Source: Myxocyprinus asiaticus
Taxonomy: Eukaryota > Chordata > Actinopteri > Cypriniformes > Catostomidae
DNA length: 64,000 nucleotides
Reading direction: 5' to 3'
Assembly: GCF_019703515.2 (NCBI RefSeq)
Contig: NC_059365.1
Coordinates: 37,095,501-37,159,500, forward strand
Below, piece by piece: positions 18,180 through 35,600 of this stretch. The notes beneath the pieces were generated by a model. It saw only the letters and a list, made by a program, of their open reading frames with translations, was not told the DNA's origin and made no database searches. Made by a program: the position numbers and the translations under genes. The first letter of the stretch is position 1, and each line of letters opens with the position of its first letter.

Positions 18180-18372
18180 ATGCTGGAAGTTTGTAGATTG
18201 CCAAAAATAAGAACATTTTCACTGTCGCTTTCTCTACAAGGGAAAACACCTTTTGATTCAAGCTTTACATGCTGTTCTCTTACACAAAGAATGACGACCA
18301 TATCCCTGTTTGTGGAATATGATTTGTGTTGATATTTATTTGACCTCATGTTCAAGGAAATAAGCAAATAAA
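18180..18372 (+). other. Last, non-coding 3'UTR exon of atp6v0e1 with poly(A) signal
   Basis: CTCTGCAG at 18172-18179 is a good acceptor, and AATAAA at 18367-18372 is the likely poly(A) signal. The pairing with the donor after 15724 is inferred from sequence only. Confidence 0.6.
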
Positions 18373-18469
18373 TGTGTTGCCTTTTTTGTTTTATGAGAGT
18401 ATTGTATTTTGGCTTTGTACTTTGTGTAATGTGTGTTAAATGACCTGATCATTAGACTAGCTTTTCCTT

Positions 18470-18475
18470 TTTATT
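18470..18475 (-). promoter_or_regulatory. Probable poly(A) signal of tstd2
   Basis: TTTATT on the plus strand is AATAAA on the minus strand, about 255 bases past the tstd2 stop. It is about 100 bases from the atp6v0e1 poly(A) signal on the other strand, so the two genes end almost on each other. Confidence 0.5.
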
Positions 18476-18729
18476 TGTATGATTCTGTATGTAAAATAAA
18501 TGATGAATGAGGAGAGGAAATGTAATTTTTTCATGATTTACAGCTGTGTCCAGTTTTTTAAAAGCGCAGTTTAATTGGTGCAACACTTTGATATCGACTT
18601 TATCAGCTGGAGAAAGTTACACTGATACATTAAAAGCATTAAGAGACAGATTGGTTAAAAAATGTCTTTAAAATCACACAGCCAATCTGAGATGACTGTC
18701 AAACTGTGTCAAATCTGATCTTGATTATA

Positions 18730-23201
<4,472 letters not shown>

Positions 23202-23644
23202 TATAAACAGAACGAACTATTTCTGAGAGAAAAACAAACATTTCCCATCAAAGCGCATAATATAGATTTTTTAAAACACATCTTTTAAACAGCATTTTCA
23301 TGCAATGTATGTCGCTTCCCCCTGAATGACTCACTAAATACCCAAATATATTAATAAAACTGAACGCACAAATGATTAAAAAGACTGTTGCGTCCTGCCC
23401 GCGGAAGGTATAACGAGACGCACAACGACGCCACGTGTGTCCGGTGACGCAGCGGTTAGGTTACCCCGGATGTGGTCTCCTTAAATCAGCCGCTTTTTTA
23501 TTTTTCTCGTGTGGCTAACGGTTGTTGTAATTCAAAGCTTCTTACTTGACTAAACTAAAAGAACTTCACCCAAAACGTCAAGTAAAACATTCACATATAG
23601 AGGGTTTTCATATTATTCAAGGGTTTGTATATTTAGTTTGAGAA
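23202..23644. promoter_or_regulatory. Shared head-to-head promoter of tstd2 and ncbp1
   Basis: The two start codons face away from each other with 443 bases between them. The CG-rich middle (about 23390-23480) contains CGACGCCACGTG and GTGACGCAG (E-box-like and CRE-like words) and the ETS-like CCCGGATGTG. No TATA box is placed for either gene. Divergent transcription from one CpG-rich region is inferred from layout; individual factor sites are untested. Confidence 0.75.
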
Positions 23645-26600
23645 ATGTCCCGGCGCAGACACAGCGATGAGAATGATGGTGAGTGTATTAGCATGTGTTT
23701 ATGTAATCTGCATAATGTGTGTTTTCGCCTAATGCAATACTTTTTGATTAGGCAAAGCGCGAGGTGTTGGTCTAATATAGTTTGTTTATTTGCATTAAGT
23801 GCTGAGCATCCCCTGCATAAATTTGCATAATGAAGAAAGCCATAAGTAACGAGTCAAATCAAAGTAAAAGCTTTTTTTTTTTTTTTTTTTTTTTTTGTCC
23901 CTTGTATCTGTCACTGTAAATGAGTTGAAAGGAGGATAAAACGAGCTTTGAGATCTGGATAATAAGCATTAATGGCAAATACTGTTATGATACTGTTATT
24001 GTTGTCCTCATATAGTTTCTGTGACTGTTCATCTTCTGTGATGAATGTGATTTGCATTTATGGAGGGTTTAAGAAAAGTTGTTCAAATCTCAACACTTGC
24101 TAAAAGCTTCTCTTTATGACTCACATACTTGACTCATTTTTTTTTTTACCCATTTCAGGAAGCTCCCAGCCGCACAAAAGGAGGAGAACATCAGAACCCA
24201 TTGAGATTGAAGACCGTTTGGAGTCACTAATATGCAGAGTGGGAGAGAAGGTATCATCTCACGTCTTATTGATCATTTAAAAGTGTTTATGAACTCAGAC
24301 ATAAATGATCAGTAAATATTTTTTTGTGTTTGTTTGTGTGTGTGTGCGTGCGTGATGTGCAGAGTACATCCTCCTTGGAGAGCAATTTGGAGGGTCTTGC
24401 TGGCGTCCTGGAGGCTGATCTTCCAAATTATAAAAGCAAAATCCTGCGCATCTTATGTGCTGTGTAATGAACTTGCACTTTCAAGCATTCAAATTTCTTT
24501 TGCTTCCTATGATTTGGATCCAAAATGGCAGAGAATACAAAAGACACTGTATATGACCGCTCCGTTTCTGTTGTCGCACAGTGCAAGGCTTTTGCCGGAG
24601 AAGTTGACGGTATACAGCACACTGGTGGGGCTTCTCAACGCCCGCAACTACAACTTTGGTGGAGAGTTTGTGGAGGCCATGATCCGACAACTTAAGGAGA
24701 CGCTAAAGTCAAATCTGTACTCCGAGGCCGTTTATTTGGTACGTGTTCGTCTGCGTTCATCCAAAAATGCATCACTGATTTCCACTGCTTTTTATGACAT
24801 TTATTTCGCCATGTGTTTTCAGGTGCGATTCCTCAGTGACTTGGTAAACTGTCATGTCATCGCAGCTCCCTCTATGGTCGCCATGTTTGAAAACTTTGTC
24901 AGCGTCACACAGGAAGAGGACATCCCACAGGTAGACGTGCTCACATAGCATACTGTTTTCTGTTCGTAGATAATCGTGGGGCTAACAGAAGTGTTCGTAC
25001 AGGTGCGGTCTGACTGGTATGTGTATGCTGTGCTGTCAAGTCTTCCTTGGGTAGGCAAGGAGCTGTATGAGAAGAAGGATGTGGAAATGGACCGCTTGTT
25101 CAACCAAATTGAGGGTTATCTAAAGTAGGTTTCTATTTAAGCTATTAAATTCATTTGTAATGGTTATTTCAGAGAGATCTTAGGTTTAATTGATTCGTAG
25201 GTTATGGTATTATTGGTTAATATTATCTTCCCCACCTGTGTGCCCTTGGTTTTCGGGATTTTTAATGAGGTGGAAAAAGTTACACGTAATTATTTTTTTT
25301 TTTTGGCTTAATAATAATGTGCTCTAGGGCTGGGTAAAAATATCGATTTTCCGATGCATCGCGATTACCATTTGAACGATATCGATTCTTAAGTCCCAAG
25401 ATCGATCTTTCACTCTATGCGCAACCCTCTTTAATGCAGGTAAAACACTTGCATGTGCAACCAAATCTCACATGTGACTAAAAATGTCTGAGCCACTGCC
25501 ACTGGCTAGTAAATGTTCAGATTTCACTCACCCGTGATTGAGTGCTATAGTGGAAAAATTAGCACAGAGGTCCTTTTGCTGTGTGTTGATAGTAAAAGTT
25601 TGGTTTAACTATTTTTGTGTGTCCAAAGACAAGATCCACGGATCCATATGTCACTGAATAACGTCTCTTATAATCACACATGGATTCGCTAAAGAAATGA
25701 TGCATGTTTTCTCTCGTTAGATGCGCTTACAGACTGATGCCGGTAGTCTTAAAGAGACAGTACCAATTATGCATGTGTCCTGCATATCAATGTAAATACT
25801 TGTAAATATTACAAATTATGCAAGTAAACAATAAAAAGTAACAAAAATATATATGTAACATAATATATGCAATTTCAAGACATTGCTTGATGGAATAGAG
25901 TGAATTTGAAAAATTTAAAAGCTAAAATGTGACCAATTTGATGAAAAACGACTAAAAATATATAATTTGTATAATGTAAAATTTTCGAATTGTTCCTAGA
26001 AGGTTCCTTTTATCATTAAGAGCATTAGCTGAGACTATGGACATTGCAACAGAAATGTATCCATATGAATCGATATCGAATCAAATCGAGATCTGAATAG
26101 TATCGAATTGTGAGCTTGTTAATCAGAATTGGGAAAGCTGTATCAATACCCAGCTCTAATGTGCACTGATGAATCACTGATAATAAAACCAGGGACATTT
26201 ATTAAGGAAATGGGGTCAATGTTTATAAAATTGATATCGCAATGTTTGACAGCTCAATGCTGGTATGATCCCACTGAGCTCAGAGGAATCTACTGTGATC
26301 AGTCACGGTCTGGGTTTTGTTACAGGCGGCGACAGAAGATTCATGTTCCCATGCTGCAGGTTTGGACTGCAGAAAAACCCCACCCACAGGAAGAGGTGAG
26401 AGTCAGACCACAGGCTTCATCCAGGCCGGTCACTTCAACTAGAAGCCATGACAAAGGGTCTGTTAGGTAATTAACTTCCTCTCCTATTCTCTATCTCTCT
26501 AGTATCTGGACTGTCTGTGGGCTCAGGTGCAGAAGTTGAAAAAGGATCGCTGGCAGGAGCGTCACATCCTGCGTCCGTATATTGCATTCGACAGTGTGCT

Positions 26601-29600
26601 GTGTGAAGCCTTGCAGCACAACCTGCCCCCATTTACCCCTCCAGCACATTCTGACGACGCCGTCTACCCAATGCCCCGTGTCGTCTTCCGCATGTTTGAC
26701 TACACTGACGCCCCAGAGGTACAGGACTGTTTTGACAACCAGCCTGTATCAGTGAAGCTGTAATGGGACGTAGAGAAGAGAAACTACCTCATCCAAACAC
26801 CATTTGAAACCGCATTCACAATGGATATAACTTCTGTAATGTGATGTATTTCCAAGATAAACAGAAGACTCAGAAGGACATTATGTAGAGCAGGACTTTA
26901 TTATTGGTTAATGTTACATATCCCTGCCCACGTGGCCTTGCTCGCATCAGCAGAAAAAAGAGAGATATTTTCAGGATATTTGTGATGATGATTGGATGCA
27001 TAATTCAAAAAAATATATATGATTTTGAATTTGAATCATTCATCTATTCCTTGGTACCTCAAATGTATTCAGATGTTAATACATTGTTTATTTGGTGCTT
27101 CAGATGCATTCAAACATTATTTAATTTGTATAAAGTAATATCTTTGTATTAATATTACATTACAATATCTTATGTATGTCATGATATTTTTGTGGATGCA
27201 GTTGTCTTGTTTTTATGTGCAAGTCTGCTAATGGTTGTGTGTCTGTGATGTCAGGGGCCAGTGATGCCAGGCAGTCATTCAGTGGAGCGGTTTGTGATTG
27301 AAGAGAATCTGCACTGCATCATCAACTCTCACTGGAAAGAGAGGAAAACCTGGTGAGTCCTCTGCATATGCTGATAGCTTTCCATTTTGAGATTGACAGG
27401 GACAATTGACTGATTATTGAAATTGCCTAAACTTTTCTATTGTTTCTTTACCTCTCTCTCTCTTTTTTTATTCTAAATGTTTTTTAAGTGCTGCCCAGTT
27501 GCTCAGCTACCCTGGCAAAAACAAGATACCCCTTAACTACCATATTGTGGAGGTAAGTAACCACATTATGTTGAACAGTTGCATTCAGGGATGTACCAAT
27601 ACTGGTAACAGAATTTTGTCCGATACCACACTCGTGCTCGTAAAAATGCTCCGATACTAAAAATCGATACCATCTAACGTACAAATGTCATTATGTAAAC
27701 ATTCAGTGTGCAAATTAAAATGTTATGTCCTAGTGTGATTATTAAACCGCAAAGGCTCTAATTTAATGAGATAAATATATATACAGTAGTTTGCATGTGC
27801 TGCACGCTTCAAATGTGAGTGCTTGTGAATGTGTGGAGCCGGTGTTGTGCAGACGTCAAGACTAGAGGCCTGCAAGGACCTTAAAATGAAACCTGACCCG
27901 TACAGAGTCCGTGTGGCCCGAACGATACCGTCAGATTTTAAGCCCTAACCCGAAATCACTTACTATCTAATTTCTTCTCCTAGCAAGTACTGTTGCAATA
28001 GGCTGTGTTTTATGTAAGCATATAGGCAACATTCGTAACAGTACTGAAACAGTAAACATACATCAGCCCCTTAGTACACTAGAGCAGAAGGGGGAAAAAA
28101 AGCATTGCCTTACCGTTTATTTGCTGAAACTTCACTTGGTGCAGAACAATCTGGAATAATATGAAACAATGCAACAGTACCCTCTATGCAGCCTGAACTT
28201 GTTCAGATTGTTGAATCTTTGTGACACCTGTGCTAAAAACAATCTAGATGCAGAGCAATGAATGAAACAGAGCACAGGTGTCTTAACATGCATTTTTGAA
28301 AATGTGAAGTTCTTTTTAACTTGACATGGTGTTTAAAATGTTCCGGTCCTGCGCGAGACGCTGAAGAAAATGCGAGACACTGCTCAAATGTCAAAGACAT
28401 TTGTCCAGCATGTGTTTACATAGGAAAACAATGGGTAAACAGATCAGACGCACGCAAAATCACGTTTGGTGTGAACGGCCCCTTACTCGTCCGTTCGCGC
28501 ATGTCTGTGAGTGAGAGCACGTGTGCGAAACAAGTTCGGTAAGCCTGTTTATTTTTCATTCATACAAACCCAAACCCGAAGTCCTACTTGAAAAACCGAC
28601 CCGAACCCGGCCCGAACCCCATTGGGTTCTCTGGTCCCGTCAGGCCCAGGCTTGTAGACCTCTAATAAAGACACAAAGTGCTCATACTTTTTAGAGCTGT
28701 TTGGCTCAGACACGGAAAACACCATTAACATTGCGCGCTCTATTTGTAGCAGATGACAGCACGCACAGCGATAATTCACTTTGTAGCATGAGGCACATAA
28801 AGGCTACATATTTTTTTCATTAAATAGCAACCTTTTGCATTTTAACAGTCACTTTGGGTCATGTAGCGACCTGCTTTTCCGGAAGTGAGAAGCCACTGTC
28901 AGAAACACACTGAAACAGTAAGGGCTTCAAAATAAAAGCTTGATTGAAAAAGGCAAAAAGTAAGACAGAAATATATCACTACTCTGTAGTCATTTAATAG
29001 TCACCTATAATACTACTATTACTACTACTACTTATAGTAATAATAATAAATCAATAGTAATGGTATAATATTTAAGAAATGTCTCACATCTGTGTTGCTC
29101 TGTTATGCAGCAGCACATACATACTACATAATTATTTAATGAAATATCAGCCTTTTCCATTTTAATAATCACATTGGGTCAAGTAGTGACCTGCTTTTCC
29201 GGAGGTGAGAAGCGGAAAGGGCTTCAGGTACTTGTACTCGTTCTCAAAACATTTTTATCGGGACATCCCTAGTTGCATTATTTCAATGAATAATGCTTTA
29301 CTACTTTATAATTTTGCAGGTAATTACTAACTTTAGATTTGAATAATAAACTAAATCAGATATGTAGTTATGAGTTTGTGTAATGTTTTATTTGTATCTG
29401 TATTGATATTCCTCTGCAGGTGATATTTGGCGAGTTATTCCAGCTGCCCACTCCTCCTCACATTGATGTCATGTACACTGCGTTACTTATTGAGCTCTGC
29501 AAACTGCAGCCTGGCTCTTTACCACAAGTCGTATCCTTTGCACTGACTAAAAGTCATGTGAATTAGTGTAATTAATTTGATTTCTTCTGTGTTTTAGTGT

Positions 29601-32600
29601 ATTTGTAACATACCTGTAACTGTTTTTAAGGCAGTATAAAAATGACTTTTCAGGTAAGAAAAAAATTATTTTATATTATGGTACGAGAGATGCCCTATAT
29701 TCAGGGTTCCCACCCTTTTCAACAAATTACTTTTCCATTACTTTTCTAGTCATTTGCGAGTACTGGCTGCAGATTTTTAAAAATAATTTTTATTCTGATT
29801 TGCTAAAGAATCATTCAGACCAGTTTGGGAAATGTTTTGACTAATTCATCAAAAAGAACATTTCACGGGTAGCTCAGTGGTAAAGACGCTGGCTACCACC
29901 CCTGGAGTTCGCTAGTTCGAATCCCAGGGCGTGCTTAGTGACTCCAGCCAGGTCTCCTTAGCAACCAAATTGGCCCGGTTGCTAGGGAGGGTGGAGTCAC
30001 ATGGGGTAACCTCCTCGTGGTCGCTATAATGTGGTTCGTTCTCGGTGGGGCGCGTGGTGAGTTGAGCGTGGATGCCTCGGTGGGTGGCGTGAAGCCTCCA
30101 CACACTATGTCTCCATGGCAATGCGCTCAACAAGCCACGTGATAAGATGCGCGGGTTGACGGTCTCAGACGCAGAGGCAGCTGGGATTCATCCTCCGCCA
30201 CCCGGATTGAGGCGAATCACTACGCGACCACGAGGACTTAAAAGTGCATTGGGAATTGGGCATTCCAACTGGGTGAAAATGGGGAAAAATCCACTATTTC
30301 ACTAACAAAACAGACATTACGCAAGAGCAATATCTAGCTCATTAAATATTTTAGAACAGAGAACAAATAGAAACATATATATTTCTATAGTAATTTCCAT
30401 CCAATTTGGCCACCTAATGGCGTTGTTGGGCACAAAACACAGTTTATACAGTATATACAGTTGCAATCGAAATTATTCAACCCCCCAAGACAGTAAAGAT
30501 TTACAAAGGTACAGTGCAGACCTTGCATGTAAAATGGATTAAATTCATTATTTATTATAAAAATTCACATGTACATAAGTATTCACAGCCTTTGCCATGA
30601 CACTCAAATTTGAGCTCAGGTGCATCCTGTTTCCACTGTTCATCCTTGAGATGTTTCTACAACTTGATTGGAGTCCACCTGTGGTAAATTCAGTTGATTG
30701 GACATGATTTGGAAAGGCACACACCTGTCTATATAAGGTCCCACAGTTAACAGTGCATGTCAGAGCACAAACCAAGCCATGAAGTCCAAGGAATTGTCTG
30801 TAGACCTCCGAGACAGGATTGTATCGAGGCACAGATCTGGGGAAGGGTACAGAAAAATGTCTGCAGCATTGAAGGTCCCAATGAGCACAGTGGCCTCCAT
30901 CATCTGTAAATGGAAGAAGTTTGGACCCACCAGGACTCTTCCTAGAGCTGGCCTCCCGGCCAAACTGAGCGATCGGGGGAGAAGGGCCTTAGTCAGGGAG
31001 GTGACCAAGAACCCGATGGTCACTCTGACGGAGCTCCAGCATTTCTCTGTGGAGAGAGGAGAACCTTCCAGAAGAACAACCATCTCTGCAGCACTCCACC
31101 AATCAGGCCTGTATGGTAGAGTGGCCAGACGGAAGCCACTCCTCAGTAAAAGGCACATGACAGCCCGCCTGGAGTTTGCCAAAAGGCACCTGAAGGACTC
31201 TCAGACCATGAGAAACAAAATTCTCTGGTCTGATGAAACAAAGATTGAACTCTTTGGCCTGAATGGCAAGCGTCATGTCTGGAGGAAACCAGGCACCGCT
31301 CATCACCTGGCCAATACCATCCCTACAGTGAAGCATGGTGGTGGCAGCATCATGCTGTGGGGATGTTTTTCAGCGGCAGGAACTGGGAGACTAGTCAGGA
31401 TCGAGGGAAAGATGAATGCAGCAATGTACAGAGACATCCTTGATTTAAACCTGCTCCAGAACGCTCTGGACCTCAGACTGCGGTGAAGGTTCATCTTCCA
31501 ACAGGACAACGACCCTAAGCACATAGCCAAGATAACAAAGGAGTGGCTACGGGACAACTCTGTGAATGTCCTTGAATGGCCCAGCCAGAGCCCAGACTTG
31601 AACCCAATTGAACATCTCTGGAGAGATCTGAAAATGGCTGTGCACCGATGCTCCCCATCCAACCTGATGGAGCTTTAGAGGTCCTGCAAAGAAGAATGGG
31701 AGAAACTGATAAAAAATAGGTGTGCCAAGCTTGTAGCATCATACTCAAAAAGACTTGAGGCTGTAATTGGTGCCAAAGGTGCTTCAACAAAGTATTGAGC
31801 AAAGGCTGTGAATACTTATGTACATGTGATCTATTTTTTATTTTTTTCTTCATTTTTTATTTTTAATAAATTTGCAAAGATTTCAAACAAACTTCTTTCA
31901 CGTTGTCATTATGGGGTATTGTTTGTAGAATTTTGAGGAAAATAATGAATTTAATCCATTTTGGAATAAGGCTGTAACATAACAAAATGTGGAAAAAGTG
32001 AAGCGCTGTGAATATTTTCCAGATGCACTGTAAGCTTTTCTGATGACCCAGAATTTTTAAACTTTACAACTATATCAGTTGTGACACATTCAAAGTCATA
32101 GTGTGAATATATAACCTAATATTTCTAAATAGCATGATTTTTTTTTTAAATACAGCCATGTCATAATTATTCAACCCCTATTGCATGTAGCTGTTTCTTA
32201 AATATGTAAGGCTACACAAGTAATTGTTTTAAAACAAAATTAAGTCATCAGTCTGCAATGGCACTTATTTAAGTTTTAAAATTTAAGTTTAGCGTTGTAA
32301 GCAAAAATTTATTTCTATGCAAAAAATGCAATTAAAAATAAGCTGTCTCAAAAGCTAATAGAGGAGATTATTTCATTACTCAAGAAAGGTCATGGCTAAC
32401 AGTAAATTTCCAAGGCACTTCAATTTCCAATAGACAAAGTTGGCAGCACCATTCATAAATTTTTTTTAATATGGAACAACAGCAACCTTCTTGGGGTGTG
32501 GAAGAAAGCAAAACTTCACCAAGGGAAATGTTGACTCCAGTTGACTGAATATTCAAGAAGTAATTAGGAAAGACCACTAAACTGAAAATGAGTTTTAGAC

Positions 32601-35600
32601 CCATGGGTCAGCAGTACGTCTGGAGTAAGATGACAAGGTGATGACAAGAACGACACCATCCCCACAGTCTAGCATGGAGGTGGGTCAGTCCTGTTATGGG
32701 GGTGTTTTGCGGCTGCAGGAAACGGCTATCCTGACCATGTGACTGACACCATGGATCCTTTCAGGTATCAGGCCATTTTGGCATGAAAAATGTGATGCCT
32801 TCAGTGTGTAAATTGAAGCTCGGTGAACACTGGACTTTCCAGCAAGACAATAACACCAAGGATGCATCCAATTTGTCCAAAATCTGGTTCAGGAATAGGT
32901 CGTGGAGTGTCCTTAAATGGCCCTTTCAGTCCATCATTAAAATCCCATTGCAAACCTTTGTTGGGATTTCAAGGAAGCAGTGGCAGCACAGAAATCAAAG
33001 AATGTCAATGAGCTGGAAGCATTTGCTCATGAGAAATGTGTAAAAATTCTAATAGAGAGGTGTCTGAAGCCTGAGAACACTTACCTGAAACATTTATTTG
33101 CTGTTATTAAGGATAAAGGATGCTCCACAAATGATTGACTTTGGGGGTTGAATATGTTTGACATGACATTTGTGGAGAGAATTTGTTATTTTTTATTTTC
33201 AAATTTGGGTAAACTGAACACTTTGTTCTCAAAATCACAAATTTAATTAAAAAAATTCTCAGTTTAATTCACATCACCAGAATGTATTGCTGGTCAGGGG
33301 GGTTGAAAAATTTTGATTGCAAATGTACATGCTAATATATATATAAATATGCTAAAATGAAACAGTTTCTACATAATGAGATATTAAGACCATCCTTCTG
33401 CTAGAAGATAAAGTCCCTGACATGTAAACTAAATAACTGACCTCTGGATGCTTTGCGGTCAAATTTACACTCACCGGCCACTTTATTAGGAACACCTGTA
33501 CATCTACTTATTCATGCATAATCAGCCAATCGTCTGGCAGCAGAGCAGTGTATACAATCATGCAGATATGGGTCAGGAGCTTCAGTTAATGTTCACATCA
33601 ACCAGCAGAATGGGGAAAAAATGTGATCTCAGTGATTTGGACTGTGGCATGATTGTTAGTGCCAGATGGGCTGGTTTGAGTATTTCTGTAACTGCTGATC
33701 TTCTGGGATTTTCACACACAACAATCTCTAGAATTTACTCAGAATGGTTCCAAAAACAAAAAACATCCAGTGAGCAGCGGTTCTGTGGGCAAAAACGGCT
33801 TGTTAATGACAGAGGTCAGAGGAGAATGGCCAGACTGGTCCAAGCTGACAGGAAGGTGACAGTAACCCAAATAACCACACGTTACAACAGTGCTATGCAG
33901 AAGAGCGTTTCTGAACACACAACATGTCAAACATTGAGGCGGATGGGCTACAGCAGCAGAAGACCCCTCCGGGTACCACTACTGTCAGCTTAGAACAGGA
34001 AACTGAGGCTGCTGTGGGCACAGGGTCACCAAAACTGGACAGTAGATGACTGTAAAAACATAGCCTTGTCTGACAAATCTGGATTTCTGCTGAGGTACAC
34101 AGATGGTAGGCCCACTGCAGCCTCAGTTTTCTGTTCCTGGCTGATAGAAGTGGAACATGGTCTTCTGCTGTTGTAGCCCATCCGCCTCAAAGTTCAATGT
34201 GTTGTGCATTCTGAGATGCTATTCTGCTCACTACAATTGTACAGAGCGGTTATCTGAGTTACCGTAGCCTTTCTGTCAGCTCAAACCAGTCTGGCCAATC
34301 TCTGAACTCTCTCATCCCATATCTGCATGATTTTATACATTGCACTGCTGCCACAAGATTGGCTGATTAGATAATAGCATGAATAAGTAGGTGTACAGGT
34401 GTTCCTAATAAAGTGGTCGGTGAGTGTGTATTATCCAGGTTAGCAGTTGTTTTGAATATAGCACGACTGTTAGACTGTATTGACCAATCAGCATTCATAA
34501 CCGTAACTATCTGTTTTAAAAAATACATGATTACTCATTCAAATTCATGGGATGGGTTCCTCTGCTCTTGTAGTTTTCTTTGACCTGCTGCTTTCAGCTT
34601 GCCCAAGCCACAGAAATGATGTACATGAGACTGGACACAATGAACACAACATGTGCAGACCGGTGAATTCTCAGTATAATGTTGAATGATTGACTGTAAA
34701 CCCTGTTAGCTAGCTGCATTTTGAAATTCAAAACATAGGAGGACAGCATTTAACTGAAATTCTCATTAAATCCTTTCTAGTATTGGTATCGCCTGTAGGA
34801 TTGATTTTAAAAGAGGCGTAAGAATCTTCATGGATTTTATTTTTCTGTGTTTCAGACTCATCAACTGGTTCTCGCATCATTTGAGTAACTTCCAGTTCAG
34901 ATGGAGTTGGGATGACTGGTGAGAATTAGTTATTTACTTATCATACTGATCAAATTTGCTTCCATTTGTAGAGGCTGTGTGTTGTCTGTTTGCATGTATA
35001 AAGACTTCAGCTGCATTTGTTGTCTTGAAGTGTTGAACTCTGTGTCTTCAGGGCTGACTGTTTGACACAAGACATTGAAAAGCCCAAACCCAAGTTTGTT
35101 AAAGAGGTTTTGGAAAAGAGTATGAGGTAACTTTCTCACACATTGCATTCAAACTAATTTTTTTATTTAGTTGCAGTTCAGCTTTTTGCGTCAGCACTAT
35201 ATGTTTACATCAGTGGGGGGAAGCAACAGCAACATTTATGGCACTACTTTCTTTCTAAGGCCATAACTAAACACACCTAACACGGTGTATATTTAAAATA
35301 ATATATTTTAACATTTTAGAGCAAATGATTTCAAATGAGGAAACCGAGAGAAAATTTAGAGGGAGATCTGCTTCTTTGATGATATCAACCTCCATAAGAA
35401 GAAAATGACCATCTAATTCAGAACTGTCATTTTACATAATGACAAAAAATGCCTTGACTAATAGGGTATACAAAATTAGCAAAATGCACATGCTTAATAG
35501 TTACTAGGATCCATCTGATGCTTGTTATTTTTGCTGTTTATTAATGTTGTGTCCTGATTGTAAACCTGCAGGTTGTCGTACCATCAGCGGATAGTGGACA

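Larger units (their letters stand above)
30456..33327 (+). mobile_element. Old Tc1-like element, host of a second Tc1
   Basis: The left end is TACAGTTGCAATCGAAATT and TTCAACCCCC. The right end is GGGGGGTTGAAAAATTTTGA and TTGCAAATGTA, an imperfect inverse. Decayed transposase pieces lie between 32600 and 33130 ([12 protein letters not shown] near 32830, resembling the second-Asp motif). The Tc1 at 30510-32032 interrupts it close to the left end. It lies in ncbp1 intron 11. Confidence 0.75.

Noticed and set aside
24334..24948. A 204-residue uninterrupted reading frame in ncbp1
   Set aside because: It reads through introns 3 and 4. The true exons (24363-24463, 24582-24738, 24823-24930) have clear splice sites and match NCBP1 in phase.
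29866..29940. Possible tRNA gene (A and B box present)
   Set aside because: The acceptor and anticodon stems do not pair and the sequence continues as a SINE body that recurs at 41461-41871.
30760..31182. Antisense 140-residue open frame over a Tc1 transposase
   Set aside because: It is the shadow of the sense transposase; the same shadow occurs at 51448-51870.
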